Origin: CAWGHZ01 sp963775315
GTDB lineage: Bacteria > Pseudomonadota > Alphaproteobacteria > MPNO01 > DASWLB01
NCBI GenBank assembly: GCA_963775315.1
Contig: CAVZIN010000004.1
Span: 1 to 64,000, forward strand
Length of the DNA stretch: 64,000 nucleotides
Direction: 5' to 3'
The position numbers were made by a program, and so were the translations under genes. Every line of letters begins with the position of its first letter. Position 1 is the stretch's first letter. Below are positions 15,876 to 24,700 of this stretch, one piece after another. The notes beneath the pieces were generated by a model. The model was not told the DNA's origin. It searched no databases and was given only the letters and a program-made list of their open reading frames with translations.

Positions 15876-16850
15876 CTACAGCCCCAACAGCCGCTCCGCG
15901 TTGCCGTGGGCGAACTTCTCGAGGTCGGCCGGCGACAGCGGGACGCGCTTCAGGAACTCCATCCCCGTCTTGTTCGATTCGAACGGCCAGTCGACCGAAA
16001 ACATCATGTTGTCGATGCCGACGGCGAGCAGGCTGCACATGAAGGCTGGCACCGACCAGTTGCCCGAGCATGTGATCATCAGGTTCTCGGTCATGTAGGC
16101 CATCGCCGACTTCTTGAGGCCGCGCCGCTTGACCCCGAACCTGGTGTGGTCGTCGAGCCGGTCGAGCCAGAACGGCAGCCCCTCGCCGAGATGGCCGAGC
16201 ACGAATTTCAGGTTCGGAAACGCGTCGAACGCGCCCGAGAACACGATGCGCAGGAAATGCGAGCACGTGTCCATCGCGTAGCCCCACGCGGCCGAGCCGA
16301 TGTCCTCGTATCCGCCGGCGAAATAGACTTTGAACACGTCGGGGTACGGCACGCGCGGGTGCAGGTAGATCGGCACGCCGAGCCCCTCGGCCGCCTCGAA
16401 AATCGGCCAGAACTTCTTGTCGTCGAGGAATTCGCCGTTGGTGTGGCCGTTGATCATCGTGCCCTTGAAGCCGAGCTTGCGGACGCAGCGCTCGAGCTCG
16501 GCGACCGAGGCCTTCACGTCGGCGGTCGGCAGGGCGGCGAAGGCGGCGAACCGGCCCGGGTGCGACTGCGTCGCGGCATACATGCGATCGTTGGCGTCGG
16601 TCGCCATCGCCACCGATTTGTCGGCGCCGTACCCCTGGGTGCCGGGCTGGACCAGCGACAGCACCTGCACGTCGATGCCCGCCTCGTTCATGTGCTTGAC
16701 GCGCGAGTTTCCGATGTCGGACAGCTCCGCGAACAGGTCATGGCCGATGGCGAGACTGCGGTTGTCCAGGGTCTGGCGCGGCAGGGCGGAGCCCGGATCG
16801 GCGTCGTAGACCGGCGTGGTGACGTGTTCTTCGAGCGCGATCACGCGCAT
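15876..16850 (-). CDS. Amidohydrolase, resorcylate/dihydroxybenzoate decarboxylase-like
   Basis: 324 residues. It begins MRVIALEEH, the ExH metal-binding start of gamma-resorcylate and 2,3-dihydroxybenzoate decarboxylases; YLHPR carries the next His, LGHLGEGLP the catalytic His, and VDWPF (about 291-295) the metal Asp. These enzymes remove (or add) CO2 on hydroxylated benzoates without cofactors other than a divalent metal. It lies 24 bases downstream of the molybdopterin enzyme gene on the same strand, so the two are probably one operon: decarboxylation of a polyhydroxybenzoate next to hydroxyl-group shuffling would make chemical sense. The exact substrate is not determined. Confidence 0.85.
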   Translation of the reverse strand: MRVIALEEHVTTPVYDADPGSALPRQTLDNRSLAIGHDLFAELSDIGNSRVKHMNEAGIDVQVLSLVQPGTQGYGADKSVAMATDANDRMYAATQSHPGRFAAFAALPTADVKASVAELERCVRKLGFKGTMINGHTNGEFLDDKKFWPIFEAAEGLGVPIYLHPRVPYPDVFKVYFAGGYEDIGSAAWGYAMDTCSHFLRIVFSGAFDAFPNLKFVLGHLGEGLPFWLDRLDDHTRFGVKRRGLKKSAMAYMTENLMITCSGNWSVPAFMCSLLAVGIDNMMFSVDWPFESNKTGMEFLKRVPLSPADLEKFAHGNAERLLGL

Positions 16851-16874
16851 GGACGTACTCCCTTATGAAGGTTC

Positions 16875-19874
16875 TTATTCAGCGGGTACCGGCTCGCGCG
16901 CGCGGGCGGGCGCTGCGGGGGCGAGATCGGGCCGTCCGTCCCACTTCACCACCTCGGCGAGGCAGGTCGAGTTGCCCTGGGCGTGTGCGGCCTTGATCTG
17001 GGTGCGCTTTGGCGACAGGTTGTTGAGGCAGCCGCCGCGATCGACCGAATTGCCGGGCTCGCCCATCGGGTCGAACACAGCCGACGATTCCCACCCATGC
17101 ACCACGCCCGGCCGGATGCGGGTCGTCACCTTGGCAGCGCAGACCACGGCGCCGCGCTCGTTGAACACCTTCACCAGATCGCCGGTCCGGATGCCGCGCG
17201 CGGCGGCGTCGGCCGGGTTCATGCGCAGGATCCAGTAGTCGTACCCGTCGACGCGCATGCGATGGTCGGGAATATTGTTGAGGAAGCTCTCCTTCCCGTC
17301 CGCCGAGGTGTGGAACGAGAAGCGCGAGTGCGGGATGAGAAGCTGCAGCGGGTACATGTCGTAGAGATCGGCGGTGTGGATGCCCTCCCACGACGGCAGG
17401 TATTTCAGGATCGGCGGGCGCTCGGCGTCGTTCGCGTCGAAGCGCTTTAGCGTCGCGCATTCGAATTCGAACTTGCCGGACGGCGTCTGTAGCCCCTCGC
17501 GGAACTCCCCCTTGTACTCGCCGACCAGCGGGAACGGCTCCGGCACGTCCTTCTTGCGGCCCTCGTAGAACCAGCGGAACGAGACGGGATCGCGTGAATC
17601 CGCAGCGGGCGCCGGCACGACGAAGTAGCCTTTTCGGATGAACTCCTTCCACGAGACGTGGTCGGGCAAGTCCGACGCGTCGAACATGCGCTTCGCCCAG
17701 TCGAGGTCCGACATGCCCTCGGAGAAATAGGCCGCCATGCCGAGCCGCTTGGACAGCTCGACGAAGATGTCGTAGTCGGATTTCGATTCGCCCAACGGCT
17801 CGATCGCCTTGTGCTGGAACGTCACCACGCGGTGGTTGAGCAGCGCCTGGCCGTGCAGCACGATGGCGCCCGAGTTCGACCACTCGGAAATGTCCCAGCG
17901 TTCGAAGTTTGTGCAGGCGGGCAGGATGACGTCGGCGAACTTGGCCTCGCCCTCGAACCAGATCGACTGGTTGACCACGAACTCCAGCTTGTCCGACCGG
18001 TACATGCGCACATGCCGGTTCGATTCGGGCATGGTCGAGAAGATCGAGCCGCCGTACTTGTAGAGCATCTTCACCGGCGAATGGCCGGGCATGGGGTAGC
18101 GCGCCTTCTTGAACTGTCCCTCGATAGTGGTCGGGTCCTTCACGTACCCCTCGGCCGTGCCTTCGAGGATCGCCTCGGGCAGGGAAAGGCGCGGGATCAC
18201 CTGGGTGGTCGGGTTGACGGTCGGCAGATGCGGCATGCGCTGGAACAGGTTCATCGCGCTCGCCGTCTCCTTCAACTCGCCCGAAATGCCGCCCTCGGCA
18301 TAGCCCGGGAAGTAGAAGTTGCAGTCGATCGGCGTCGATTTCTGCAGATTGCCGAAATTCACGCCCGGCTTGCCGAGCCCCTGCATGGCGACGAGACAGA
18401 CCAGCGCGCGCGCCCACTGGATGCCGGTCGCGTTGCGGCACGCGCCGCCGTGGCCGTTGCCGGCGCAGCCCGCGCCGACATAGGTGCGCTTGGTGCCCCA
18501 TTCCCGGGCGAGGGCGCGCACGTCGCGCGCGGCGACGCCGGTCTCCGCCTCCTGCCATTCGGGCGACTTCGGAACGCCGTCCTCTTCGCCCAGGATGTAG
18601 GACTTCCAGGCGTCGAACCCGACGGTGCGCTTTGCGACATAGTCCCTGTCGTACAGGTTCTCGGTGATCCAAACATAAGCGATGGCGAGCGCCAGGGCGG
18701 GCGAGGTGGTCGGGCGCGGCGCCAGCCACTTGCCGCCGGTGAAGGCGACCGTCTCGTTGAAATACGGGTCGATATGGACGCACTTGATACCAAGCTCGGC
18801 GAGCCAGCGCCGGCGCGCCGTGCCCTCGTACCCGCCGTACCCGCCCGAGGTCGATTCTGGGTCCGACGCCCAGAACACCACCATCTCGGCGTTCTCCATC
18901 AAATCCTCGACCGTGCCGTACGTGTCGGACTGGCCGAGGCGCAGCGAGTTGCCCCAATGGTGGGTGGCGCCCCAGAACCAGCCCTCCCACGAATCGGGGT
19001 TGTGCATGATGGTGGTGTGGCCGATGGCGTTGGAGAACCGCATCAGCGCCGACAGGTAGTAGCCGATATTGCCCCAGGTATGGTGCGAGCCGTGGCCGAA
19101 GGCAATGGCGCCCTGGCCGTGCTCCGACTTCATGCGCTTGATCTCGGAGGCGACGATGTCGAGCGCCTCGTCCCACGAAATGCGCTCGTAGCCCGAGACG
19201 CCGCGCATGTGCTCGTTCCGCGCGCCGTTCGGGTCGAAATCGACGCGCTTCATCGGGTAGAGCAGCCGGTCGGGCGAATAGACCAGCGACTTCCAGGCCA
19301 GCGAATGGCTGGCGACCAGCCCCTTGCGCGGCGGGGTGAAGTCGTGCCCGCGCGCATGGATGGTCCAGGACGGCGCGTCGGTCTCGTCGAACTCGATGGG
19401 GGTGGTGCGGACGATCTTGCCGTCCTTGACGTAGACGAAGATCGGCCCGCCGTTGGTGCCGTTGGTGTAGCGCACCACGCCGCCGCCCATGTCGGTGCCG
19501 AATTTCCAGCCGGCGCGGCGCGCGCCCATCACCGTCTGGGCGAACCAGTAGGTGAGCTCGTCCTCGCCCTCCAGCGTCAGGTCGAAGTTCTTCTGCGCGT
19601 CGATCTGGCGCTGGTAGTCGATCGGCGGGGTCAGGAGGCGCGCGGCGAGGGTCGCGTCCTTGAAGCCGAGCACCACTTCCGGGCTGGGGGCGAGCCCGCG
19701 TCCCGAAAGGATGCGACCGTTCTCGAACCGGTACCAGCGGCCGATCTTTCCGTCGCGCGTGCGGAGCTGGGCGGTGAAATTCTTCTCCTTCAGCCGCGCG
19801 CGAAAGCCCGGATCGCGCCACGCCGTCACGCGCAGCAACCAGAGAAGCCCGTACAGGATGATCGCAAATCGCAT
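16875..19874 (-). CDS. Transhydroxylase-like molybdopterin enzyme with SCP2-like N-terminus
   Basis: 999 residues. From about residue 130 on it follows closely what I recall of the large subunit of pyrogallol-phloroglucinol transhydroxylase (AthL, DMSO-reductase family). His264, Asp294 and Ser295 (NPDSWEGW) fall at the exact spacing of His144, Asp174 and the molybdenum-ligand Ser175 of the Pelobacter enzyme; Tyr525 in FPGYAEGG probably matches Tyr404. As in AthL no N-terminal FeS cysteine motif is present. Unlike AthL, residues 1-125 add a hydrophobic helix (4-17) and an alpha/beta domain resembling the SCP2 sterol-carrier fold, which may hold it at the membrane. No AthS-type ferredoxin partner is encoded anywhere in the window. 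ATG 19874 chosen; the further open upstream frame has no coding character. Confidence 0.85.
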   Translation of the reverse strand: MRFAIILYGLLWLLRVTAWRDPGFRARLKEKNFTAQLRTRDGKIGRWYRFENGRILSGRGLAPSPEVVLGFKDATLAARLLTPPIDYQRQIDAQKNFDLTLEGEDELTYWFAQTVMGARRAGWKFGTDMGGGVVRYTNGTNGGPIFVYVKDGKIVRTTPIEFDETDAPSWTIHARGHDFTPPRKGLVASHSLAWKSLVYSPDRLLYPMKRVDFDPNGARNEHMRGVSGYERISWDEALDIVASEIKRMKSEHGQGAIAFGHGSHHTWGNIGYYLSALMRFSNAIGHTTIMHNPDSWEGWFWGATHHWGNSLRLGQSDTYGTVEDLMENAEMVVFWASDPESTSGGYGGYEGTARRRWLAELGIKCVHIDPYFNETVAFTGGKWLAPRPTTSPALALAIAYVWITENLYDRDYVAKRTVGFDAWKSYILGEEDGVPKSPEWQEAETGVAARDVRALAREWGTKRTYVGAGCAGNGHGGACRNATGIQWARALVCLVAMQGLGKPGVNFGNLQKSTPIDCNFYFPGYAEGGISGELKETASAMNLFQRMPHLPTVNPTTQVIPRLSLPEAILEGTAEGYVKDPTTIEGQFKKARYPMPGHSPVKMLYKYGGSIFSTMPESNRHVRMYRSDKLEFVVNQSIWFEGEAKFADVILPACTNFERWDISEWSNSGAIVLHGQALLNHRVVTFQHKAIEPLGESKSDYDIFVELSKRLGMAAYFSEGMSDLDWAKRMFDASDLPDHVSWKEFIRKGYFVVPAPAADSRDPVSFRWFYEGRKKDVPEPFPLVGEYKGEFREGLQTPSGKFEFECATLKRFDANDAERPPILKYLPSWEGIHTADLYDMYPLQLLIPHSRFSFHTSADGKESFLNNIPDHRMRVDGYDYWILRMNPADAAARGIRTGDLVKVFNERGAVVCAAKVTTRIRPGVVHGWESSAVFDPMGEPGNSVDRGGCLNNLSPKRTQIKAAHAQGNSTCLAEVVKWDGRPDLAPAAPARAREPVPAE

Positions 19875-20056
19875 GGCGGCCCCGTCTCGGCGTCGCGCGG
19901 GCCCGTCGCCCGCAACCGCATGGTCGCACAGCGAAAATCTGCCCACAAGCCGGGATCGTGGGCCGCGGCCCGCGTCGCTGTGGCGGTCGGCGCTTCGGTT
20001 CTGCTACGCTCCTCCGATGATCAGCATTGCGACGAACCGCGGCGTTCGCGACGGGG
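19875..20056. promoter_or_regulatory. Divergent promoter region of the transhydroxylase and monooxygenase operons
   Basis: 182 bases separate the starts of the molybdopterin gene (leftward) and the first flavin monooxygenase (rightward). Both operons must be driven from here, which suggests shared control. I see no clear consensus boxes or strong dyad. Confidence 0.45.
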
Positions 20057-21250
20057 ATGGTCGGCGTGACGCGTGACGGCACGACAGGAACGCCGGACGC
20101 CGCCGAGATGGTGGCGCGCGCGCGGAAGCTCGCGCCCCGGCTCGCGGAACGGGCCGAGGCGTGCGAGCGGGCGCGCTTCGTGCCCGAGGCGACGATCGCC
20201 GACTTCATCGATGCGGGCCTCCACCGCATGCTCCTGCCGGCGCGGTTCGGCGGCTGCCAGCTCGGGTGGGAAACGCTGGTCGACAGCGCCGTCGAGCTCG
20301 GCAAGGGCTGCGGCTCGCAGGGCTGGGTGCTGACCGTCTACGGCGACCACGTGCAGATGATCGGCATGTTCGATCCCGAGGTGCAGGACGAGATCTGGGC
20401 CGACCACCCCGCGACGCTCTGCGCCTCGGCCTTCGCGCCGCTCGGCAAGATGGTGCCGGCGAATGGCGGCTATCGCGTCTCGGGCAAATGGTCGTTCTCG
20501 TCCGGCATCGACCACGCCAAATGGCTGCTGACCGGCGCGATGCTGCACGAGGGCGACGGGCCGCCGCGCTACGTCTATTTCCTCACGCCCAAATCCGACG
20601 CCAAGGTGATCGACGACTGGTACGTCGCGGGGCTCGCCGGCACCGGCTCGAAGAGCTTCACGATCGACGACGCGTTCGTCCCGCCGCACCGGCTGCTGGT
20701 CGATAAAGACGCCAATCTCGGCACCGGGCCGGGTTCGCTCGCACCCGGTGCGGCGCCCATCCAGCGCTATCCGCGGCGCGGCGCTGGCACCGCGCTCGCC
20801 GCCGTGCCGGTGGGCGTCGCCTACGGCATGCTCGACGAATTCTGCGCGCTCTGCGCCGACAAGGCGCGGCGCGGCCGGCGCGCGGCGTCCGAGCCGGTGG
20901 TGGCGCTACGGATCGCCGAGACCGCGGCCGAGCTGGACTGTGCCCACTGGGTGCTGCGTGATGGGTCGGCGCGGATCATGGCGGCGCTTTCGGCCGGCGA
21001 GACGCCGACCATGGAGATGCGCCTCACCAACCGGCGCAACCAGGCCTATGGCGCGGTGCTCGCCTGCCGCGCGGCGGAGCGCATCTTCGGCGCGGCCGGC
21101 GGCACCAGCGCGTATCTGTCGAGCCCGCTGCAGCGCGCCTTCCGCGACGTGCACGTGGCGGCTCAGCACACGGCGGTGGCGTGGGACATGATGGCCTCGC
21201 CCTACGGGCTCGCCCGGCTCGGCCACGAGCTCGACCCCAGCATGCTGTGA
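20057..21250 (+). CDS. Class-D flavin-dependent monooxygenase (HsaA/HpaB2-like), copy 1
   Basis: 397 residues with the acyl-CoA-dehydrogenase fold: helical N-domain, beta middle (SGKWSFSSGIDHA near 150-162, TGSKSFTIDDAFVP near 205-218) and C-terminal four-helix bundle. The WSFSSG and GTGSKS motifs and the absence of the acyl-CoA dehydrogenase catalytic Glu context favour the two-component phenol hydroxylases that take reduced FMN/FAD from a separate reductase (p-hydroxyphenylacetate C2, 3-HSA hydroxylase). The start at ATG 20057 aligns with its tandem paralogue; a TTG 30 bases earlier is possible. No flavin reductase gene is visible nearby. Confidence 0.8.
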   Translation: MVGVTRDGTTGTPDAAEMVARARKLAPRLAERAEACERARFVPEATIADFIDAGLHRMLLPARFGGCQLGWETLVDSAVELGKGCGSQGWVLTVYGDHVQMIGMFDPEVQDEIWADHPATLCASAFAPLGKMVPANGGYRVSGKWSFSSGIDHAKWLLTGAMLHEGDGPPRYVYFLTPKSDAKVIDDWYVAGLAGTGSKSFTIDDAFVPPHRLLVDKDANLGTGPGSLAPGAAPIQRYPRRGAGTALAAVPVGVAYGMLDEFCALCADKARRGRRAASEPVVALRIAETAAELDCAHWVLRDGSARIMAALSAGETPTMEMRLTNRRNQAYGAVLACRAAERIFGAAGGTSAYLSSPLQRAFRDVHVAAQHTAVAWDMMASPYGLARLGHELDPSML

Positions 21251-21264
21251 CGGAAGGAACGTCC

Positions 21265-22452
21265 ATGGCGACCCAGACGATCGAACCCGCGACGCCCACC
21301 CCGGCGGAGATGGTGGCGCGCGCCCGGCGTCTCGCGCCGATCCTCGCCGAGCGGTCGGAGGCGTGCGAGCGCGCCCGCGCGGTTCCCGAGGCCACCGTCG
21401 CCGACTTCCTCGCTGCCGACCTCCACCGCATGCTGCAGCCGGCACGCTACGGCGGGTTCGAGATGGGGTGGGACACGCTGGTCGAGACCGGCATCGAGCT
21501 CGGCAAGGGGTGCGGCTCGCAGGCGTGGGTGCTGACCGTCTATGGCGATCACGTGCAGATGCTCGGCATGTTCGCCAAGGAGACGCAGGACGAGCTTTGG
21601 GGTGACGACCCGAAGCGGCTGGTCTCCACCTGCTTCGCGCCGGTCGGCAAGCTTACCCCGGCCAAGGGCGGCTATGTCGCCTCGGGCAAGTGGTCGTTCT
21701 CCTCGGGGATCGACCATGCGAGCTGGATCCTCGCCGGCGCGATGGTGCTCGACGGCAAGGGGCCGCCGCGCCCGGCCTTCTTCGTCACGCCGAAGTCGAA
21801 TGTGACGGTGATCGACGACTGGTACGCCGCCGGCCTTTCCGGCACCGGCTCGAAAAGCTTCACGATGGACGAGGTGTTCGTGCCGCCGCACCGGCTGATG
21901 TTCGATTCCGACGCGGTGAACGGCACCGGCCCGGGCTCGAACCTCTCCGCCTCGCCGGTCTTCCGCATGCCGCGCCTCTCGGCCGCCACCGCGCTCGCCG
22001 CCGTGCCGCTCGGCGCCGCGTACGGGCTCGCCGAGGAGTTCTGCGGCACCTGGCAGGCGAAGGCGGCGAAGGGCCGGCGCGGGTTGTCCGAGCCGGCGGT
22101 GGCGCTCCGCGTTTCCGAGGCGACGTCCGAGCTCGACTGCGCCCGCTGGCTGCTGGTCGACACGGCGCGCGAGACGATGGCGATCCTCGCCCGCGGCGAG
22201 GAGGTGGCGAGCGAGCGGCGCGCGCTCAACTCGCGCAATGCCTGCTATGCGGCGCGTCTCACCCGCCAGGCGGCAGATCGGCTGTTCGCCGTCGCCGGCG
22301 GCGGGGCGATCTATCAGTCGAACCGGCTGCAGCGGGCGATCCGCGACGTGCTCGCAGGCACCCAGCATATCGGCCTTGCCTGGGACATGAATGCGTCGAA
22401 CTATGGCCTGATCCGCCTCGGCCACCAGATCGACCTCAGCGCGCACCCGTAG
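21265..22452 (+). CDS. Class-D flavin-dependent monooxygenase, copy 2
   Basis: 395 residues, paralogous to the preceding gene over the whole length (more than half identical by eye; shared GKGCGSQ.WVLTVYGDHVQM segment). ATG 21265 has GGAAGGAAC upstream, 14 bases after the first copy stops, so both are co-transcribed. Same FMN/FAD-using hydroxylase fold. Two different copies suggest two successive hydroxylations or two substrates. The reductase partner is not in the window. Confidence 0.8.
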   Translation: MATQTIEPATPTPAEMVARARRLAPILAERSEACERARAVPEATVADFLAADLHRMLQPARYGGFEMGWDTLVETGIELGKGCGSQAWVLTVYGDHVQMLGMFAKETQDELWGDDPKRLVSTCFAPVGKLTPAKGGYVASGKWSFSSGIDHASWILAGAMVLDGKGPPRPAFFVTPKSNVTVIDDWYAAGLSGTGSKSFTMDEVFVPPHRLMFDSDAVNGTGPGSNLSASPVFRMPRLSAATALAAVPLGAAYGLAEEFCGTWQAKAAKGRRGLSEPAVALRVSEATSELDCARWLLVDTARETMAILARGEEVASERRALNSRNACYAARLTRQAADRLFAVAGGGAIYQSNRLQRAIRDVLAGTQHIGLAWDMNASNYGLIRLGHQIDLSAHP

Positions 22453-22462
22453 GCGCGCCCGC

Positions 22463-23929
22463 TCACTCAGCGGCTTCGCGCGTCTCCTCGACCGGGGTGA
22501 CCTCGAGGTCCTCGGCGGGCAGGTGCTCGAAGAATTCCTGGTGCTCGTTTTGCGGCAGCGGCCAGAGGATCGGCCGGCCCGCCTGGTCGGCATACCAGTT
22601 CTTGCAGCCGACCCAGACCGTGTCAGGGAACGCCTCGTCCAGCCGGGCGAGGAAGCGGTCGGTCGCCGCCTGGGTCGGCGCAATCGCCACGTGGCGGTCG
22701 CGCGCCATCTCGATCAGCTTCATCACCGCGCCGATCTCGTGGTCGAGCCCCATGGGCACCGGCACGTTGTTCACCGGGCTGAACGGTCCGTACAGCATGA
22801 ACAGATTGGGAAAGCCGGGCAGGGCGATGCCGCCGTAGGAGTAGATCTTGTCCTTCCACGTCTCCTCGATCGTCACCCCGCCGCGCCCGATCACCTTCAG
22901 CGGCTTCATGTAGGCGTGGGCGTCGAACCCTGTGGCGTAGACCAGCACGTCCAGCTTGTAGAGGCGCCCGTCCGCCATCTCGATGCCCTCGGGCACGATG
23001 CGCCGGATCGCCCCGAACTCGAGATGGACGTTCGGGCGCTGGACCGCCCGATAGTAGTTCTGGTCGGACTTCGGGATGCGCACGCAGCCGAGATGGTAGG
23101 TGGGGGTGAGCTTCTTGCGGAGCTCGGGATCCTCGATCGCGTTCAAATAGCTCGCGAATTCGCGCTGCATCTCCTCGCGCGCCGCGCCGGGCTTCAGGCG
23201 CCAGCGGTCGGCCTTGATGATGAACTCCCACAGCTTCTTCTGGCGCGCGCGGTAGGCGCCCGGCAGGCGCAGCCAGATCCGGTCGAGCAGCGTCGTCCGC
23301 GGGTTCTCCCGGATGTGGACCCATTGCGGGCGGCGGATGAACTGGGTGACGTCGGCCTCCTCCCAGGCCAGCGCCTCGGTGATCTGGATACCGCTGCACC
23401 CGGCGCCGATGACGCCCCAGCGCTTGCCCTTGAAGGGGACCGAATGGTCCCACCGCGCCGAATGGAACGCCTTGCCGGCGAAGCTCTCGCGCCCCTCGAT
23501 GTTCGGATAGCTCGGGTAGTTGAGGAAGCCGGTTGCGGCGACGAACACGTCGGCCGTGTCCGTCCTGCCGTCGGCCATGGTCAGGCGCCAGCGCCCGTCG
23601 AGGTAGCGCGCCTCGGCAATCTCGGTCTTGAAGCGGATGAACTTGCGCAGGCCCCGGTCGGCGACGACCTTCTTGATGTAGGTCAGAATCTCGGGCTGCG
23701 GCGCGTACTTGCGCGACCAGTCGTAGTTCGGCTGGAACGGGAATTCATACTGGCGCGACAGCACGTCGACGAACAGGCCGGGATAGGTATTGTCCCGCCA
23801 GGTGCCGCCGACCTCGTCCGACTTCTCGTAAACGACGAAATCAATTCCGGCGCGCTTCAGCTTCTCGGCGATGAATAGGCCCGAGATGCCGGCCCCGACG
23901 ACGACGACCCTGAACTTCCGATCCGCCAT
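22463..23929 (-). CDS. Flavoprotein monooxygenase of Baeyer-Villiger type
   Basis: 488 residues. FAD-binding GAGISG at 12-17; GGTWRDNTYPG (about 42-52) is the class-B hallmark; FAGKAFHSARWD (about 150-161) fits the Baeyer-Villiger fingerprint FxGxxxHxxxW; GAGCSGIQ (about 174-181) binds NADPH; VYATGFDAH lies near 322. It is expected to insert oxygen next to a carbonyl or oxidise heteroatoms using NADPH and O2. It is convergent with the two flavin hydroxylases, ten bases apart. Whether it takes part in the aromatic pathway is inference. Confidence 0.85.
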   Translation of the reverse strand: MADRKFRVVVVGAGISGLFIAEKLKRAGIDFVVYEKSDEVGGTWRDNTYPGLFVDVLSRQYEFPFQPNYDWSRKYAPQPEILTYIKKVVADRGLRKFIRFKTEIAEARYLDGRWRLTMADGRTDTADVFVAATGFLNYPSYPNIEGRESFAGKAFHSARWDHSVPFKGKRWGVIGAGCSGIQITEALAWEEADVTQFIRRPQWVHIRENPRTTLLDRIWLRLPGAYRARQKKLWEFIIKADRWRLKPGAAREEMQREFASYLNAIEDPELRKKLTPTYHLGCVRIPKSDQNYYRAVQRPNVHLEFGAIRRIVPEGIEMADGRLYKLDVLVYATGFDAHAYMKPLKVIGRGGVTIEETWKDKIYSYGGIALPGFPNLFMLYGPFSPVNNVPVPMGLDHEIGAVMKLIEMARDRHVAIAPTQAATDRFLARLDEAFPDTVWVGCKNWYADQAGRPILWPLPQNEHQEFFEHLPAEDLEVTPVEETREAAE

Positions 23930-24031
23930 GCCGCTTCCCGCTGTCCGTTGACCGCGCGACTCTACATGATTTCGCGGGCGGGACCAGAAGGACGGCAGCG
24001 AACGGTTCTCAGTTGCGGCCGCGATCGTGCG

Positions 24032-24700
24032 CTATTGCAGCGGCAGGGCGGCGAGAGCCAATCCCTCCGTGTCGCTCGCATCCTCGACGTAGCTGACGGT
24101 CGCGAAGCCGGGGTCGCCGTCGGACATCAGTGAGGCGAGGACCGGCGTCCCGCTGGCCGCCGCCGGGGTCGAGCCGTCGAACGAGTTGGCCGTGTCGAAT
24201 CCGGCGAGGGCGGTGTCGTTCGCCGCATCCTGCGCCGCGACGCTGGTGCCGCCGTCGCTTTCGGCGTCGGCCACCGTCTCCTGCGGCACGGTCGGATTCG
24301 TGCCGCCGAACTCCGGCATGGCGAGTCCGATTCCCACCCCGCCGACCAGGGCGAGCGCGACCACAGCGGCGCGGGCAAACCCGGTCGCGTGCCACGGGCG
24401 CCGGCTTGCGGCGGGCCGCGGGACGAACGGCAGGACCGTGGCCTCCGCAGGGGCTGGCATCAGGTCGCGCAGCCGTGCGGCCAGCGCGTCGGTGGCGGGG
24501 GGCGGCGGAGCGGCGTCGAGCAGCCGGTCGAGATGGGCCGCCTCGGCCAGCGCCGCACGCGCGGGGGCGGACCGGGCGATCAGCCCCTCTGCCGCCTCGC
24601 GCTCCTCCTCCGGCCAGCGCGACGGCGCCGCGCCATAGGCGGCAAGGACCTCGTCGAGCCGGTCGGGTGTCATGTTGCGGGTCGTGTCCGGGGTCGTCAT
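24032..24700 (-). CDS. Single-pass membrane protein, likely anti-sigma factor
   Basis: 222 residues. The start overlaps the sigma-factor stop (TGATG), with GGAG eight bases upstream, so the two are translated together. The cytoplasmic N-half (1-105) is Ala/Glu rich with a zinc-less anti-sigma-like helical part (RLDEVLAAYGAAPSRWPEEE); a hydrophobic segment at about 109-130 crosses the membrane; the remaining 90 residues are acidic and would face the periplasm. No HxxxCxxC ZAS motif is present. Position and topology argue for anti-sigma; sequence alone does not prove it. Confidence 0.7.
   Translation of the reverse strand: MTTPDTTRNMTPDRLDEVLAAYGAAPSRWPEEEREAAEGLIARSAPARAALAEAAHLDRLLDAAPPPPATDALAARLRDLMPAPAEATVLPFVPRPAASRRPWHATGFARAAVVALALVGGVGIGLAMPEFGGTNPTVPQETVADAESDGGTSVAAQDAANDTALAGFDTANSFDGSTPAAASGTPVLASLMSDGDPGFATVSYVEDASDTEGLALAALPLQ

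Noticed and set aside
16879..20304. Very long open frames in other frames across the molybdopterin gene (over 1100 codons on one, about 800 on the opposite strand)
   Set aside because: Arg/Gly/Pro-rich composition with no domains; they arise because GC-rich third positions remove stop codons. The true frame has clear family motifs.
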